DNA from: Phymorhynchus buccinoides
Taxonomy: Eukaryota > Mollusca > Gastropoda > Neogastropoda > Raphitomidae
NCBI GenBank assembly: GCA_017654935.2
Contig: CM065713.1
Coordinates: forward strand, 18,581,898-18,645,897
Direction: 5' to 3'
DNA length: 64,000 nucleotides
Shown: positions 26,348 through 41,944 of the stretch, in pieces
Layout of the letters: each line of letters starts with the position of its first letter
Numbering within the stretch: the stretch's first letter is position 1
Notes under the pieces: generated by a model
Told to the model about the DNA's origin: nothing
What the model saw: only the letters and a program-made list of their open reading frames with translations
Databases searched by the model: none
Translations under genes and position numbers: made by a program

Positions 26348-29300
26348 TTTAGTGTGTCTGTCCTTGTTTTTAATGAGAACATCAAAGTGATTGACTGATT
26401 GTTTGATTGACTGACTGATTGGTTGATTGACTGACTGATTGGTTGATTGCCTGAATTGAGATTGATTGATTGACTGACTGGTTGATTAATTGACTGGTTG
26501 ATTGGTTGAGAGATTGGTTGACTGACTGACTGAATTGAGATTGATTGACTGATTGCATTACCTTGCTGGAAGTCTGTTCGCCCACAGCCCCTGATGAGAA
26601 CAGCGTCACCGGTGAACACCATATAGTGCGGCCGTAACACGTACGTCATGCACCCTGCGACACAACACAACAAACACCATACAGTGCTGTAACACATACA
26701 TCATACACCATAACACAACACAACAAACACCATACAGTGCTGTAACACGCACATCATACACCATAACACAACACAACAAACACCATACAGTGCTGTAACA
26801 CGTACATCATACACCATAACACAACACAACAAACACCATACAGTGCTGTAACACGTACATCATACACCATAACACAACACAACAAACACCATACAGTGCT
26901 GTAACACGTACATCATACACCATAACACAACACAACAAACACCATACAGTGCTGTAACACGTACATCATACACCATAACACAACACAACAAACACCATAC
27001 AGTGCTGTAACACGTACATCATACACCATAACACAACACAACAAACACCATACAGTGCTGTAACACGTACGTCACACACCCTGCTACACAATACAGTGAA
27101 CACCACCTGCCACACAATACAGTGAACACCACCTGCCACACAATACAGTGAACACCACCTGCCACACAATATAGTGAACACACCCTGCCACACAATACAG
27201 TGAACACAACCTGCCACACAATACAGTGAACACCACCTGCCACACAATACAGTGAACACACCCTGCCACACAATACAGTGAACACCACCTGCCACACAAT
27301 ACAGTGAACACACCCTGCCACACAATATAGTGAACACCACCTGCCACACAATACAGTGAACACCACCTGCCACACAATACAGTGAACACCACCTGCCACA
27401 CAATACAGTGAACACACCCTGCCACACAATACAGTGAACACACCCTGCCACACAATACAGTGAACACCACCTGCCACACAATACAGTGAACACACCCTGC
27501 CACACAATACAGTGAACACAACCTGCCACACAATACAGTGAACACCACCTGCCACACAATACAGTGAACACAACCTGCCACACAATACAGTGAACACAAC
27601 CTGCCACACAATACAGTGAACACAACCTGCCACACAATACAGTGAACACCACCTGCCACACAATACAGTGAACACAACCTGCCACACAATACAGTGAACA
27701 CAACCTGCCACACAATACAGTGAACACCACCTGCCACACAATACAGTGAACACAACCTGCCACACAATACAGTGAACACCACCTGCCACACAATACAGTG
27801 AACACCACCTGCCACACAATACAGTGAACACAACCTGCCACACAATACAGTGAACACAACCTGCCACACAATACAGTGAACACAACCTGCCACACAATAC
27901 AGTGAACACAACCTGCCACACAATACAGTGAACACAACCTGCCACACAATACAGTGAACACAACCTGCCACACAATACAGTGAACACAACCTGCCACACA
28001 ATACAGTGAACACCACCTGCCACACAATACAGTGAACACAACCTGCCACACAATACAGTGAACACAACCTGCCACACAATACAGTGAACACCACCTGCCA
28101 CACAATACAGTGAACACAACCTGCCACACAATACAGTGAACACACCCTGCCACACAATACAGTGAACACCACCTGCCACACAATACAGTGAACACAACCT
28201 GCCACACAATACAGTGAACACCACCTGCCACACAATACAGTGAACACAACCTGCCACACAATACAGTGAACACCACCTGCCACACAATACAGTGAACACA
28301 ACCTGCCACACAATACAGTGAACACAACCTGCCACACAATACAGTGAACACCACCTGCCACACAATACAGTGAACACAACCTGCCACACAATACAGTGAA
28401 CACCACCTGCCACACAATACAGTGAACACACCCTGCCACACAATACAGTGAACACCACCTGCCACACAATACAGTGAACACCACCTGCCACACAATACAG
28501 TGAACACACCCTGCCACACAATACAGTGAACACAACCTGCCACACAATACAGTGAACACAACCTGCCACACAATACAGTGAACACAACCTGCCACACAAT
28601 ACAGTGAACACCACCTGCCACACAATACAGTGAACACACCCTGCCACACAATACAGTGAACACCACCTGCCACACAATACAGTGAACACCACCTGCCACA
28701 CAATACAGTGAACACAACCTGCCACACAATACAGTGAACACAACCTGCCACACAATACAGTGAACACAACCTGCCACACAATACAGTGAACACAACCTGC
28801 CACACAATACAGTGAACACAACCTGCCACACAATACAGTGAACACAACCTGCCACACAATACAGTGAACACAACCTGCCACACAATACAGTGAACACAAC
28901 CTGCCACACAATACAGTGAACACAACCTGCCACACAATACAGTGAACACAACCTGCCACACAATACAGTGAACACAACCTGCCACACAATACAGTGAACA
29001 CACCCTGCCACACAATACAGTGAACACAACCTGCCACACAATACAGTGAACACAACCTGCCACACAATACAGTGAACACCACCTGCCACACAATACAGTG
29101 AACACAACCTGCCACACAATACAGTGAACACAACCTGCCACACAATACAGTGAACACAACCTGCCACACAATACAGTGAACACCACCTGCCACACAATAC
29201 AGTGAACACCACCTGCCACACAATACAGTGAACACAACCTGCCACACAATACAGTGAACACCACCTGCCACACAATACAGTGAACACCACCTGCCACACA

Positions 29301-32300
29301 ATACAGTGAACACACCCTGCCACACAATACAGTGAACACCACCTGCCACACAATACAGTGAACACAACCTGCCACACAATACAGTGAACACCACCTGCCA
29401 CACAATACAGTGAACACCACCTGCCACACAATACAGTGAACACAACCTGCCACACAATACAGTGAACACACCCTGCCACACAATACAGTGAACACAACCT
29501 GCCACACAATACAGTGAACACAACCTGCCACACAATACAGTGAACACCACCTGCCACACAATACAGTGAACACAACCTGCCACACAATACAGTGAACACA
29601 ACCTGCCACACAATACAGTGAACACAACCTGCCACACAATACAGTGAACACAACCTGCCACACAATACAGTGAACACAACCTGCCACACAATACAGTGAA
29701 CACAACCTGCCACACAATACAGTGAACACCACCTGCCACACAATACAGTGAACACAACCTGCCACACAATACAGTGAACACAACCTGCCACACAATACAG
29801 TGAACACAACCTGCCACACAATACAGTGAACACCACCTGCCACACAATACAGTGAACACCACCTGCCACACAATACAGTGAACACCACCTGCCACACAAT
29901 ACAGTGAACACAACCTGCCACACAATACAGTGAACACACCCTGCCACACAATACAGTGAACACCACCTGCCACACAATACAGTGAACACAACCTGCCACA
30001 CAATACAGTGAACACCACCTGCCACACAATACAGTGAACACAACCTGCCACACAATACAGTGAACACAACCTGCCACACAATACAGTGAACACAACCTGC
30101 CACACAATACAGTGAACACAACCTGCCACACAATACAGTGAACACAACCTGCCACACAATACAGTGAACACAACCTGCCACACAATACAGTGAACACCAC
30201 CTGCCACACAATACAGTGAACACAACCTGCCACACAATACAGTGAACACACCCTGCCACACAATACAGTGAACACAACCTGCCACACAATACAGTGAACA
30301 CCACCTGCCACACAATACAGTGAACACCATACTGTGCTGTAACACGTACATCATACACCCTGCCACACAATACAGTGAACACACCCTGCCACACAATACA
30401 GTGAACACAACCTGCCACACAATACAGTGAACACAACCTGCCACACAATACAGTGAACACAACCTGCCACACAATACAGTGAACACAACCTGCCACACAA
30501 TACAGTGAACACCACCTGCCACACAATACAGTGAACACCACCTGCCACACAATACAGTGAACACACCCTGCCACACAATACAGTGAACACAACCTGCCAC
30601 ACAATACAGTGAACACAACCTGCCACACAATACAGTGAACACAACCTGCCACACAATACAGTGAACACAACCTGCCACACAATACAGTGAACACCATACT
30701 GTGCCACACAATACAGTGAACACAACCTGCCACACAATACAGTGAACACAACCTGCCACACAATACAGTGAACACCACCTGCCACACAATACAGTGAACA
30801 CAACCTGCCACACAATACAGTGAACACAACCTGCCACACAATACAGTGAACACAACCTGCCACACAATACAGTGAACACAACCTGCCACACAATACAGTG
30901 AACACCACCTGCCACACAATACAGTGAACACCACCTGCCACACAATACAGTGAACACACCCTGCCACACAATACAGTGAACACCACCTGCCACACAATAC
31001 AGTGAACACAACCTGCCACACAATACAGTGAACACAACCTGCCACACAATACAGTGAACACAACCTGCCACACAATACAGTGAACACAACCTGCCACACA
31101 ATACAGTGAACACCACCTGCCACACAATACAGTGAACACAACCTGCCACACAATACAGTGAACACAACCTGCCACACAATACAGTGAACACAACCTGCCA
31201 CACAATACAGTGAACACAACCTGCCACACAATACAGTGAACACAACCTGCCACACAATACAGTGAACACAACCTGCCACACAATACAGTGAACACAACCT
31301 GCCACACAATACAGTGAACACAACCTGCCACACAATACAGTGAACACAACCTGCCACACAATACAGTGAACACCATACTGTGCCACACAATACAGTGAAC
31401 ACAACCTGCCACACAATACAGTGAACACCACCTGCCACACAATACAGTGAACACACCCTGCCACACAATACAGTGAACACAACCTGCCACACAATACAGT
31501 GAACACAACCTGCCACACAATACAGTGAACACAACCTGCCACACAATACAGTGAACACAACCTGCCACACAATACAGTGAACACAACCTGCCACACAATA
31601 CAGTGAACACAACCTGCCACACAATACAGTGAACACAACCTGCCACACAATACAGTGAACACACCCTGCCACACAATACAGTGAACACCACCTGCCACAC
31701 AATACAGTGAACACACCCTGCCACACAATACAGTGAACACCACCTGCCACACAATACAGTGAACACCACCTGCCACACAATACAGTGAACACCACCTGCC
31801 ACACAATACAGTGAACACCACCTGCCACACAATATAGCTTTTGGCATCATTTTGTTTTGGTAGGCTTGGTGTAACCAGAAAAAGTAAGAAAGAACACATT
31901 TCCATTTTAGTAAGCCTAGCCTATCATGTGCTCTTTCGCTCACAGTCGGTACTACTACCTGGGCTGAAACACAGAACTTCCATTGTCTTTTGATAACACT
32001 TTTGGTGTCGTCTGCTCTAAAGAGACTTGATATAATATTATAATGTGAAAAATGTGTGCATTAAAGAGTCCCTTTGGGATATTAGTGCTTCAGCGACGCA
32101 CAAATGTGTGTTATGGGAAACACTGTTTCACACACACACACACACACAAACAAGAACATACAGTATTTTTATACGGCGCTCAATCTTGATATAAATCAAA
32201 TCAAAGCGCACACACACATTAGCATTCATAACGCATTCAAACAAAACCGCAATACAAAGCGAACACACACGGATGACATAAATGGAATACAGCAGAAACA

Positions 32301-32598
32301 GACCTAATGGCAAGAGAGAGAGAAAGAGAGCGGAGCTTTAATGACGGGGGACACACACACAGAGGCACACGCGCACACACACGCAGGCACACACACGCAC
32401 GCACGCACACGCACACACACACACACGCACGCACACACACGCACGCACACACACGCACGCACACACGTAAGCACGCACACACACACACAGGTCAGTGATC
32501 ACTAACATTACACTGTCACTCACCGTTGGTGTGGCCCGGGGTGCTGTAGCACTCCAGATGGAATTGTCCGAAGGGAATGGTACTGCCCTCATTAACAT

Positions 32599-32646
<48 letters not shown>

Positions 32647-32752
32647 CAGTGATCACTAACATTACACTGTCACTCACCGTTGGTGTGGCCCGGGGTGCTG
32701 TAGCACTCCAGATGGAATTGTCCGAAGGGAATGGTACTGCCCTCATTAACAT

Positions 32753-32808
<56 letters not shown>

Positions 32809-34661
32809 CAGTGATCACTAACATTACACTGTCACTCACCGTTGGTGTGGCCCGGGGTGCTGTAGCACTCCAGATGGAATTGTCCGAAGGGAATGGTACT
32901 GCCCTCATTAACAAGCATGTCAGCGGTGGCGCCACTCACGGCCGCGATCACACTGCGGCAGTTGGGAAGATGCTTTTTTATCTTCCCTGATCCCGTCACA
33001 TGATCGGCGTGTACGTGTGTGTTCACTGGCCAAAACAACAACAAAGGCAATGTTGTTCAGAAAGGAGACGCACTTTCAAACAGTTCGCTCAAAACAATGC
33101 AGTTTTTTGCAAAACAGCCACACAAAAATGTGAATAGAAAACTAAATGAAAGCATTGTTAATAATAATATTTATACAAGCCAATGTCACAGTCAGCACAG
33201 ACAGACACACAGACTCATACAGGCAGGGAACCGAAAGATCATGATTATACAGAGCCCACTCGCCTTGCATGGGTGCTCCTGGAAAATGTCAACAATCCTG
33301 CAAGGGGGCGGCCCCGGTGGAGTGCAGGAGCAGCGCACACACACATTTACTGCTCTTTTTTTCACCCCTCTAGACCAGCACAAGAGCTACATTCCTTTAA
33401 ATATAGCAAATGCTTACATAGGCCCTTTTTATTGTACAAGTGTGTGTGTGTGTGTATGTGTGTGTGTGTGAAGCTCTTTCTCTCTTTCCCTCCTCTTTCT
33501 TGCCTTTAGGACCATTTCTCAAATGTGTGTGTGTGTTATCTTCTTGTTCGTCTTTGTTTAAATGCATTATGAATGTTTAACGTGTGTGTGCACTTCGATT
33601 TGATTTCTATCAAGATTTAGCGCCGGCTCTAGGCAATTTACAAATCCTTCAATTCAGGACATCCTGCAAGGAGGAGCATCCATGGCCTTGGCATGAGGCT
33701 GTGTCAGACCAAGGCTGTGTCAGACCAAGGCTGTGTCAGACCAAGGCTGTGTCAGACCAAGGCTGTGTCAGACCAAGGCTGTGTCAGACCAATTGACACA
33801 AGCCAGAACACCAAGGCCACATCAAAATGCTTGTTATGTTCTGCATAGTTATGCGGGGATTGTCTTTAGCCATAACAAGCTCCTAGCATAACATCGTCAG
33901 TCCAAAATCATCCGAAGTCGGAATGTGGCTGCCTACGTGGTGGGGCAATAAAAAAAACGGTCACACACGTAATGTTCTCATCCCTAGCTGGTGCATTTGT
34001 AGTTCCATATAATATTAGTGTTCAAGTGCTTCGGCTGTTGGGATGATCCCTGGAGTCTTTTAGCCAGGGAACGACAACAACATACAGACCCACTTTGTTG
34101 GCACCAGTGAGCCAAACATTCCATGTGTCACTAAATGGCAGATATAAGTGATTATAATCATTGTTTTATGATAAATCAACCTGGGACATGACGTAGCCCC
34201 TTAGCCCTATGTGTGACTGTATTGGGGGGGGTATGACACCAAATTGGCTGGAAATCATAAGGAAGCTTAATAATGTCTTCCCATACTAATCTGACATTTG
34301 ATAAAAAATCCATTCAGTAGTTTTTGACAAAATTGTAACACACACACACATGCACACACACACACATGTATGCACGCACGCACACACACACACACACAAA
34401 ATCGATTATCAATTCAGATGATCAATTCTCAGAATTCTGTGACAACAAATTATGATTATATTTTTCTGCCACAACCATAGATACGGCCTGATCAAAAGTG
34501 AGCAATTCACTCGAAAATTTGCCACAAATGATATGACGGGCGTTTGTGTTTTGTTTAGTCTGGTGCAACATCATTATAAACTATCCAACACTTTAGTCAG
34601 CAAAGGGGAAGTTTGTCACGGTCTGTTCGGTTCTCGGTTAATTTGCTTTTTTCTTTGCATG

Positions 34662-34744
<83 letters not shown>

Positions 34745-34955
34745 TGTGTCTAAAGAATATCTTATGAACTGCTGGATGGAATCGCTTCAAATAATAATCA
34801 TAATAATAATGGGAATTTATATAGTGCTCTTTCTCACATGAGCTCATGTGAGCTATGCTTTACATTGATAACAAGAACATTAAAGGCAAACAAATAATTA
34901 ATCATTAGAAAGTAAAATAAGCACGATGCTTGCACGCAACGTTCTCTTACTTCCT

Positions 34956-34986
<31 letters not shown>

Positions 34987-35308
34987 ACATACATACATGC
35001 ACGCACACACTCACATACAATTAATTATACAAGAGTAAAATAGTTACAATATGAACATTCTAAGAAACATAGACCACATTCACATTCTCAATCAAGTTTG
35101 GATACAATACTGCAACTTGAAATAATATCATCGACATACCAATTACATGACTAATTATAATAGACAAATTTTGCAAGAACAAAAATACCCTTCTACCTCA
35201 TTTACAAACATTAAAAGTTTACAAGACGTAGACATTCTACATACATGATACGAATTATAAAATAATTGTAAATACTTTTTTTTTTACAAGATTTCTGCAA
35301 TAAAACGG

Positions 35309-35343
<35 letters not shown>

Positions 35344-36320
35344 ACAAACACTAATCAATCATAATATGTCCGAAACAAGTGAGTTTTAAGGGCAGAGCGA
35401 AAGGCGGAGATAGAGTCAGATGAGCGGACATGTTGTGGGAAGGAATTCCATAAGTGAGGTGCTAAATAGTAGAAGGATCGTTCACCAAAAGATTTCGTGT
35501 GGACCCGAGGAACCTTGAGTGTGCAGCAGTCAGAGGAAGAACGTAGGGAGCGAGCAGGTGTGTAGACAGTTACTAGTTCGGAGAGATAGACAGGACCAGA
35601 GGAGTGAACAGCACCGAAACAAAGGCAAGCTATTTTATACTTGATTCTAGCCTCTACTGGAAGCCAGTGCAAGTTACGAAGATGAGGTGTTATATGATCA
35701 GAACGTGGAATCTTGAGAGTGAGGCGTGCTGCACTGTTTTGCAGTTTTTGAACACATTGCAGGAGATACTGAGGACAGCCACAGAGAAGAGAGTTGCAAT
35801 AGTCAATGCGGGAAAGAATAAAGGCAGAAATAAGAGTTTTCGTGGCTGCAAATGTTGTGTGTGGGTGTAACACCTAGAGTAGAAGACAGCAGTGCATGAA
35901 TTATGCATCAGGGGTGTCGCCGAGCGACATTCCCTCCATTTTTCTGCACCTGCATACAATTACTTCAAATTATGTGTGTACGTGTGTGTCGGGGGGGGTG
36001 GGGGATAATATAAAAACTAGAAGACATCAATGCATAAATTATGCCATGGGGACGTGTCCGGGTGGCAGATATACATTCCATTTTTTTTTCTGCACCCTCT
36101 ATACTAGTGTGAACCACAGCAAGAAATCAATTCACTTTTTTCTTGGGCCTTTTGGCTAAATCACTAATCTTCCTGACTCTGTTCACCTTCGGGACATTCA
36201 TGATGAGGGCAAGGTTATGTACAGCTGAAAGACTGATACCACCCATCTCTCTTCCTCCCCCATCCCCCACCCCTTCTTTTCACACCTATGCAACATACTC
36301 TCCCTCTTCGTACTCTCCTC

Positions 36321-36369
<49 letters not shown>

Positions 36370-39300
36370 GAAACATACAGTAACACTCTCTCTTTGTCTT
36401 AGACATACCCTCTCTTTGCCCTCTGTCTCTCTCTCATATTATCACACACAGTAAACACCTGAGCGCCCACTTTGAAAGCTTTGAAACCGTATAATATTTC
36501 AAATTTTATTCATTCTTTATCTCATACAGCCAACCACAGACTGAATTGTAAAGCTCCCTAGCGCCCTACAGGTTGGAACATTAATCATTAACACAATTCA
36601 CCTTGAAACCAAATGCTGATTTGTTCACACAATTAACCTAGAAAATGGGTTAAGTAAAAAGGAGATAGTAGGGGAGATAAAGAGAAAGGAAAGAGAGGTG
36701 AGAAGGGAGGAAGAGGGGAGGGGAGAGAGAGATAGAAAGGAGACAGACAGACAGACAGGTACACTGAGGGACAGACACAGGGAGAGTGAGGGTAAGCCTG
36801 CAGAGAGAGCGAGAAAGAAAGAGAGGAAGGAAGAGAGGGAGGGAGACAGACAGAGAGGAAGGAAGAGAGAGGGAGGGAGACAGACAGAGAGGAAGGAAGA
36901 GAGAGGGAGGGAGACAGACAGAGAGGAAGGAAGAGAGAGGGAGGGAGACAGACAGAGACAAGAGACAGGGAGACACGGAGAAAAAGGAGGAAGGGAGAGA
37001 ATTGGAGAGGAGGGAGGGGAAGAGAGGAGAGGAGAGAAAACATGTGAATTTGTGCATGCACTAACACATATATTCCTATCTCCACACACTGTCATACACA
37101 CACATATATATAATAATAATAATAATGGTTATTTATAGAGCGCTTAACTCCCTTTGCAGGGAGCTCAAAGCGCTGAACAAATGCCTAAACACTAACATAC
37201 AGATAAACATACACATTAAAGACAAGCCAAGAATAATCAACATGAAGACAAGTATCAATGAATATAAACATTAAAAATAAGTGAGACTGTTAATACAAAA
37301 TACATGTATTAATCTCTCTCGCCCTCCCTCCCCCCCACATGCATGCACGCGCGCGCACACACACACACACTGCAGGTTAATATCATCAAGGACTACATGG
37401 ATTACAGGTGAGAGTATGAGGTTTCAAAAAGATGAGTTTTCAGAGAAGTTTTGAAAGACTGGACAGAGGAAGAGTGGCAAACACTGTGTGGTAAGCTATT
37501 CTAGACTGAGGGAGCAGAGTACGAGAAAGAAGATTCACCGAAGGATTTAGTTTTAATACGGGGAGTGGAGAGCAGGCATGAGTCGGAGGAAGATCTGAGT
37601 TGTCGGGTGGGAGTGTAGGTTTGTACAATGTCAGTGAGATACTCAGGGGCAGTTCCATTAATAGAGTTGAAGGTGAGGCATGTGACCTTGTACTGAATTT
37701 GAGCAGAAATTGGAAGCCAGTGAAGAGTGTGAAGTAGCGGGGTGATATGCTGTGTCTTTTTTGCTTTGAAAATCAATCTTGAAGCTGCGTTCTGAACTTT
37801 CTGGATTGAGGACTGCGGGCAACCAAATAACAGAGAGTTACAATAGTCTAGCCTAGACAAGATGAGAGAACAGACGAGAGTTTGTGTTGCCTGAGTGATA
37901 AGAAGATGGCGAATGGAACTTATCTTAAGAATCTGTAGATAGGCTATTTTGCAGACATTGTTCACATGTGTTTTCATTGTAAGGTTGGAATCGATAGTGA
38001 CGCCCAGGTTTTTGACAGAAGGAACAAAATCAATATCTGAGTCACCATTTCTTAAATACACACCCATACACACATACACTTACACAACACACTCTCCCTT
38101 TCCGCTAACGTGAGCGCACGTGCACGCACGCACGCGCACACACACACACACTTAAGCGTACAGAGGTACACATGCACCCCCCCCCCTCCACATGCATGTA
38201 TACATATAAAAATAACCGTACGTGTTGTCTATGTCCTAGTAAACTATAAATAACTGAACTCTGTGTATAAAACTTTTAAAGTGAAGGGGTTAAGATTTTA
38301 AGACCAGCCACAAAGATTTCACTACAATTAATAAACAATATACGATATCAGGCATTGACCATACCCGCATTAATTAAGATTTAAAATCTCTCGTCTTATC
38401 TCCCCTGAATGCTGCCTATTAATCAGGACCATAACTGATTACATCTAATTGATCCTTCTATGAGAACATTGACCAATGACTGCATTAACGTTGTCATGAT
38501 TTTTATACATACAAAGAGACATAACTGCAGGCCTCTTTTATTCACCGATCCATTTACCCACCCAGCCATCTATCCATCGATCCACGCTCACCTGCGTGCG
38601 CACACACTCACACACCAATACGCATACACACACACACACACAGTTACATGCGTACAAGCATCATCATTTAAAGGAACAACCCCTCCTGGCAGATCAGAAG
38701 CTGGAATGTCAAGGAGGAACTAGTCCCACACACGTACACTAAGTCCTTCAGGATAATTGTCTTAAGCTTTAAAAAAAAAAAAAAAATGTATTGAACATTT
38801 TTTTCATAATTTTACACATTTTCTTGAAGAAACACAGACGCACACACGCACATGTAATAGAAGTTACAGTGAGGATAAGGGCGACGACAACTACAGCAGC
38901 AACTACAAGCAAAGGCAACATTATGATATCAACAATAACAAGAGAAGAATGGTAGTCGCAAAAATAGCAACAGTAGTATCAGCCACATCGTCATCCCCAT
39001 CGTCTTCATAACATTGACAATAACAAGTAACAATTTGATAATATATACTATAGTAATTATAGCATTTCCTTTGTGACTACTAATATTAACAATAAGATTT
39101 ATAATGGGGGGGGGGGGGGGTGCGCACGCACGCGCACACACACACACACATACACAACATCATATGATAAACAGACCATACCTGGGGTGGTAGGGAAGAA
39201 GTAATACTAACACTTGAAACGGGTCTTTGCAACAAGAAAGGGACAATTGATTAGATTAGAAAGCACTCTAGTCTCAAACAATAAAACACTCGAGTCTCAA

Positions 39301-40774
39301 ACTATCCTAATATCAATAGGGTGAGAGAGAGAAGCAAGCTAGAGACTAAGCGTTACATGTAGTGCACACCCATTGCACATCGCAAAAAGGAAGCTAAGGT
39401 ATAATAGGGGAGTAAGGAAACCAGTTTTCTTCAAACCGTCTTAAACCATAATTAAGAAAGGGCCAAATATTTTTCTAAGTTAAATCTGTATCTTAATACT
39501 GTAAGAAAAACATGTAGGTCAGGAAGGGCATTTTGTCATTTACATCTGTAAACTTAAGCTTGTGTCTCCAGAATCTCTCCCTTGTTCTCCTTCGAGCCGC
39601 GTCTTCAGTCTGGATCAGTTCAATCTCTGTGACCCTACGGTCGAGCACTGAATGGTCACCACTTTGGAAATGACGGGCCAAAAGAGTTTCCTTTTTGCCT
39701 TTGTCAATTTGTAGGCGCAGGGCATGCTGGTCAGCAGCCTTCCTCCAGGAGGGGTAAGAGCCGATGCCTGATCAGTGGGCGTGGAATCATCGCTGCAGAA
39801 TCTGCCCCGTCTCCCCAACGTACTGGACGCTGTTGCAGTGTGCGCAGTCCACCAAGGACACCAGGTTGGTGCTCTTGCACCCAACACTGTCCCTGATGGC
39901 GTACTGGTGACCCGCGCGCACACTCCTGAAGGTGGTGGTCTCCTGGAGGTGGTGGTCTCCTGGAGGTGGTGGTCTCCTGAAGGTGGTGGTCTCCTGAAGG
40001 TGGTGGTCTCCTGAAGGTGAAAAGGTGGTGGTCTCCTGAAGGTGGTGGTCTCCTGAAGGTGGTGGTCTCCTGAAGGTGGTGGTCTCCTGAAGGTGGCCTC
40101 CTGAAGGTGGTGGTGGTCTCCTGAAGGTGGTGGTCTCCTGGAGGTGGTGGTCTCCTGGAGGTGGTGCAGACCTGTTTACCCCCTACACAAGTCTTGAGTA
40201 GTCTGGGTAGCTGAAATGAGTAGTTTTGGTGCAAAATGTGTAGTTTTATTCATTAAACCATCACTCTCTCGCCTTGATTACTGCAATTCTCTGCTCGTAG
40301 GTCTTTCTAATGACAAACTGTGTAAGCTTCAAAAAATACAAAATCATGCTGCAAGACTTGTCTTGCGAAAGTCGAGACATGATCGATGCAACCCCTCTTC
40401 TGTGTGCCCTTCACTGGCTGCCTGTTAAGGCCAGAATTGAGTACAAACTAGCCACTCTCTGCTTTCAATGCCTCAACTCTGAATGTGTGCCCTCGTATCT
40501 TTCTGACCTCCTTCAGCCTTACATGCCTTCTAGAGCACTGAGATCACAAGACTCTTCTCTGCTTACTGTCCCTAGATACTCTTTGAATTCCTGTGGTAAA
40601 AAATCTTTCTCTGTGTCTGGACCTACAACTTGGAACTCTCTACCTCTTTCTATCAGAAAAAACACCTCCCTCCAAATCTCAGCTGAAAACCCACCTCTTC
40701 CATAAATACCTTGACTGATCCCCCAGAGTGAAGAAAATGATGATTTGGATATGCATGTATGTGTGCTTGCATGC

Positions 40775-40860
<86 letters not shown>

Positions 40861-41878
40861 GGCGCGCATGTATGTTTGTATTGGGAGTATATGTGTATGC
40901 CCGCATCTGTTGGTGTGGGCGTGTAATTTTGCGTTCTTATGTTGTTTTTAGTCGGCTCATCTTAATCTGTTGTTATCTTAGGAATGTCTTGTCTATTGTG
41001 GGTATGTGCATCATTTTACATGTATATTGCTTATGTATGATCCTATTAAAAATGCTTTATATAGTTATTATGTTTTAACACGCAATATTTAACTATCTCC
41101 GAATGTGTAGTCTATTGTAAGTTTGTAAATCATATTATCTTACATTTTCATGTGTGCTATTACGAAGTGTATGTCATATGCCTATCATGTTTTAGTAAGT
41201 AAGTTTTAATCTTTGTTATCGTATGAATGTGTTGTCGGTTGTGGTATGTGGACCATGTTATCTTGTATTGTCTTATCAAGTGTATACTATTTGTTATTTT
41301 CTTATCTTAGTCTGTTTTATTTATATTTCAATTTGTAAAGCACACAGAGCATACTGATAGTGTGGATTGATAGCGCTATATCAAATAAAATCATTATGAA
41401 ATAATGTTCACTGAAAATGAGTAATCAAGAATTAAAGAACATTATTTTCAGTTTTGAATAGTAGAGATCCAAATTGAGTAGAATACTCGAAAAGAGTAGA
41501 GTAAACAGGTATGGTGGTGGTCTCTTGGAGGTGGTGGTCTCCTGAAGGTGGTGGTTGAGGTGTTGGTCTCCTGGAGGTGGTGGTCTCCTGGAGGTGTTGG
41601 TCTCCTGAAGGTGGTGGTCTCCTGGAAGTGGTGGTCTCCTGAAGGTGGTGGTCTCCTGGAAGTGGTGGTCTACTGGAGGTTGTGGGTAATAATCAAAGGC
41701 ACTCTTTGGGAAGTTTTGGGCTTGTGGGTGCAGGCCAGCACCTGCTGTCTATCCAAGGCTGCAACCTTGTCCACAGCTGCCTGCACCAGTCTCTCTCATA
41801 TTCTCACACACACATGTGCCTATACTCTCTCTCTCTCTCTTTCAAATTCTTTCAATTCAAATTCTAACAGTAACACAT

Positions 41879-41944
<66 letters not shown>

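Noticed and set aside
26966..31905. Very long minus-strand open frames (over 1,600 codons) with Cys/Val-rich repeats
   Set aside because: They are the 26-bp array read through: 78 bases hold no stop in any of the three frames. No codon bias, and the array lies inside an ETHE1 intron and is explained by the exon 4 acceptor edge.
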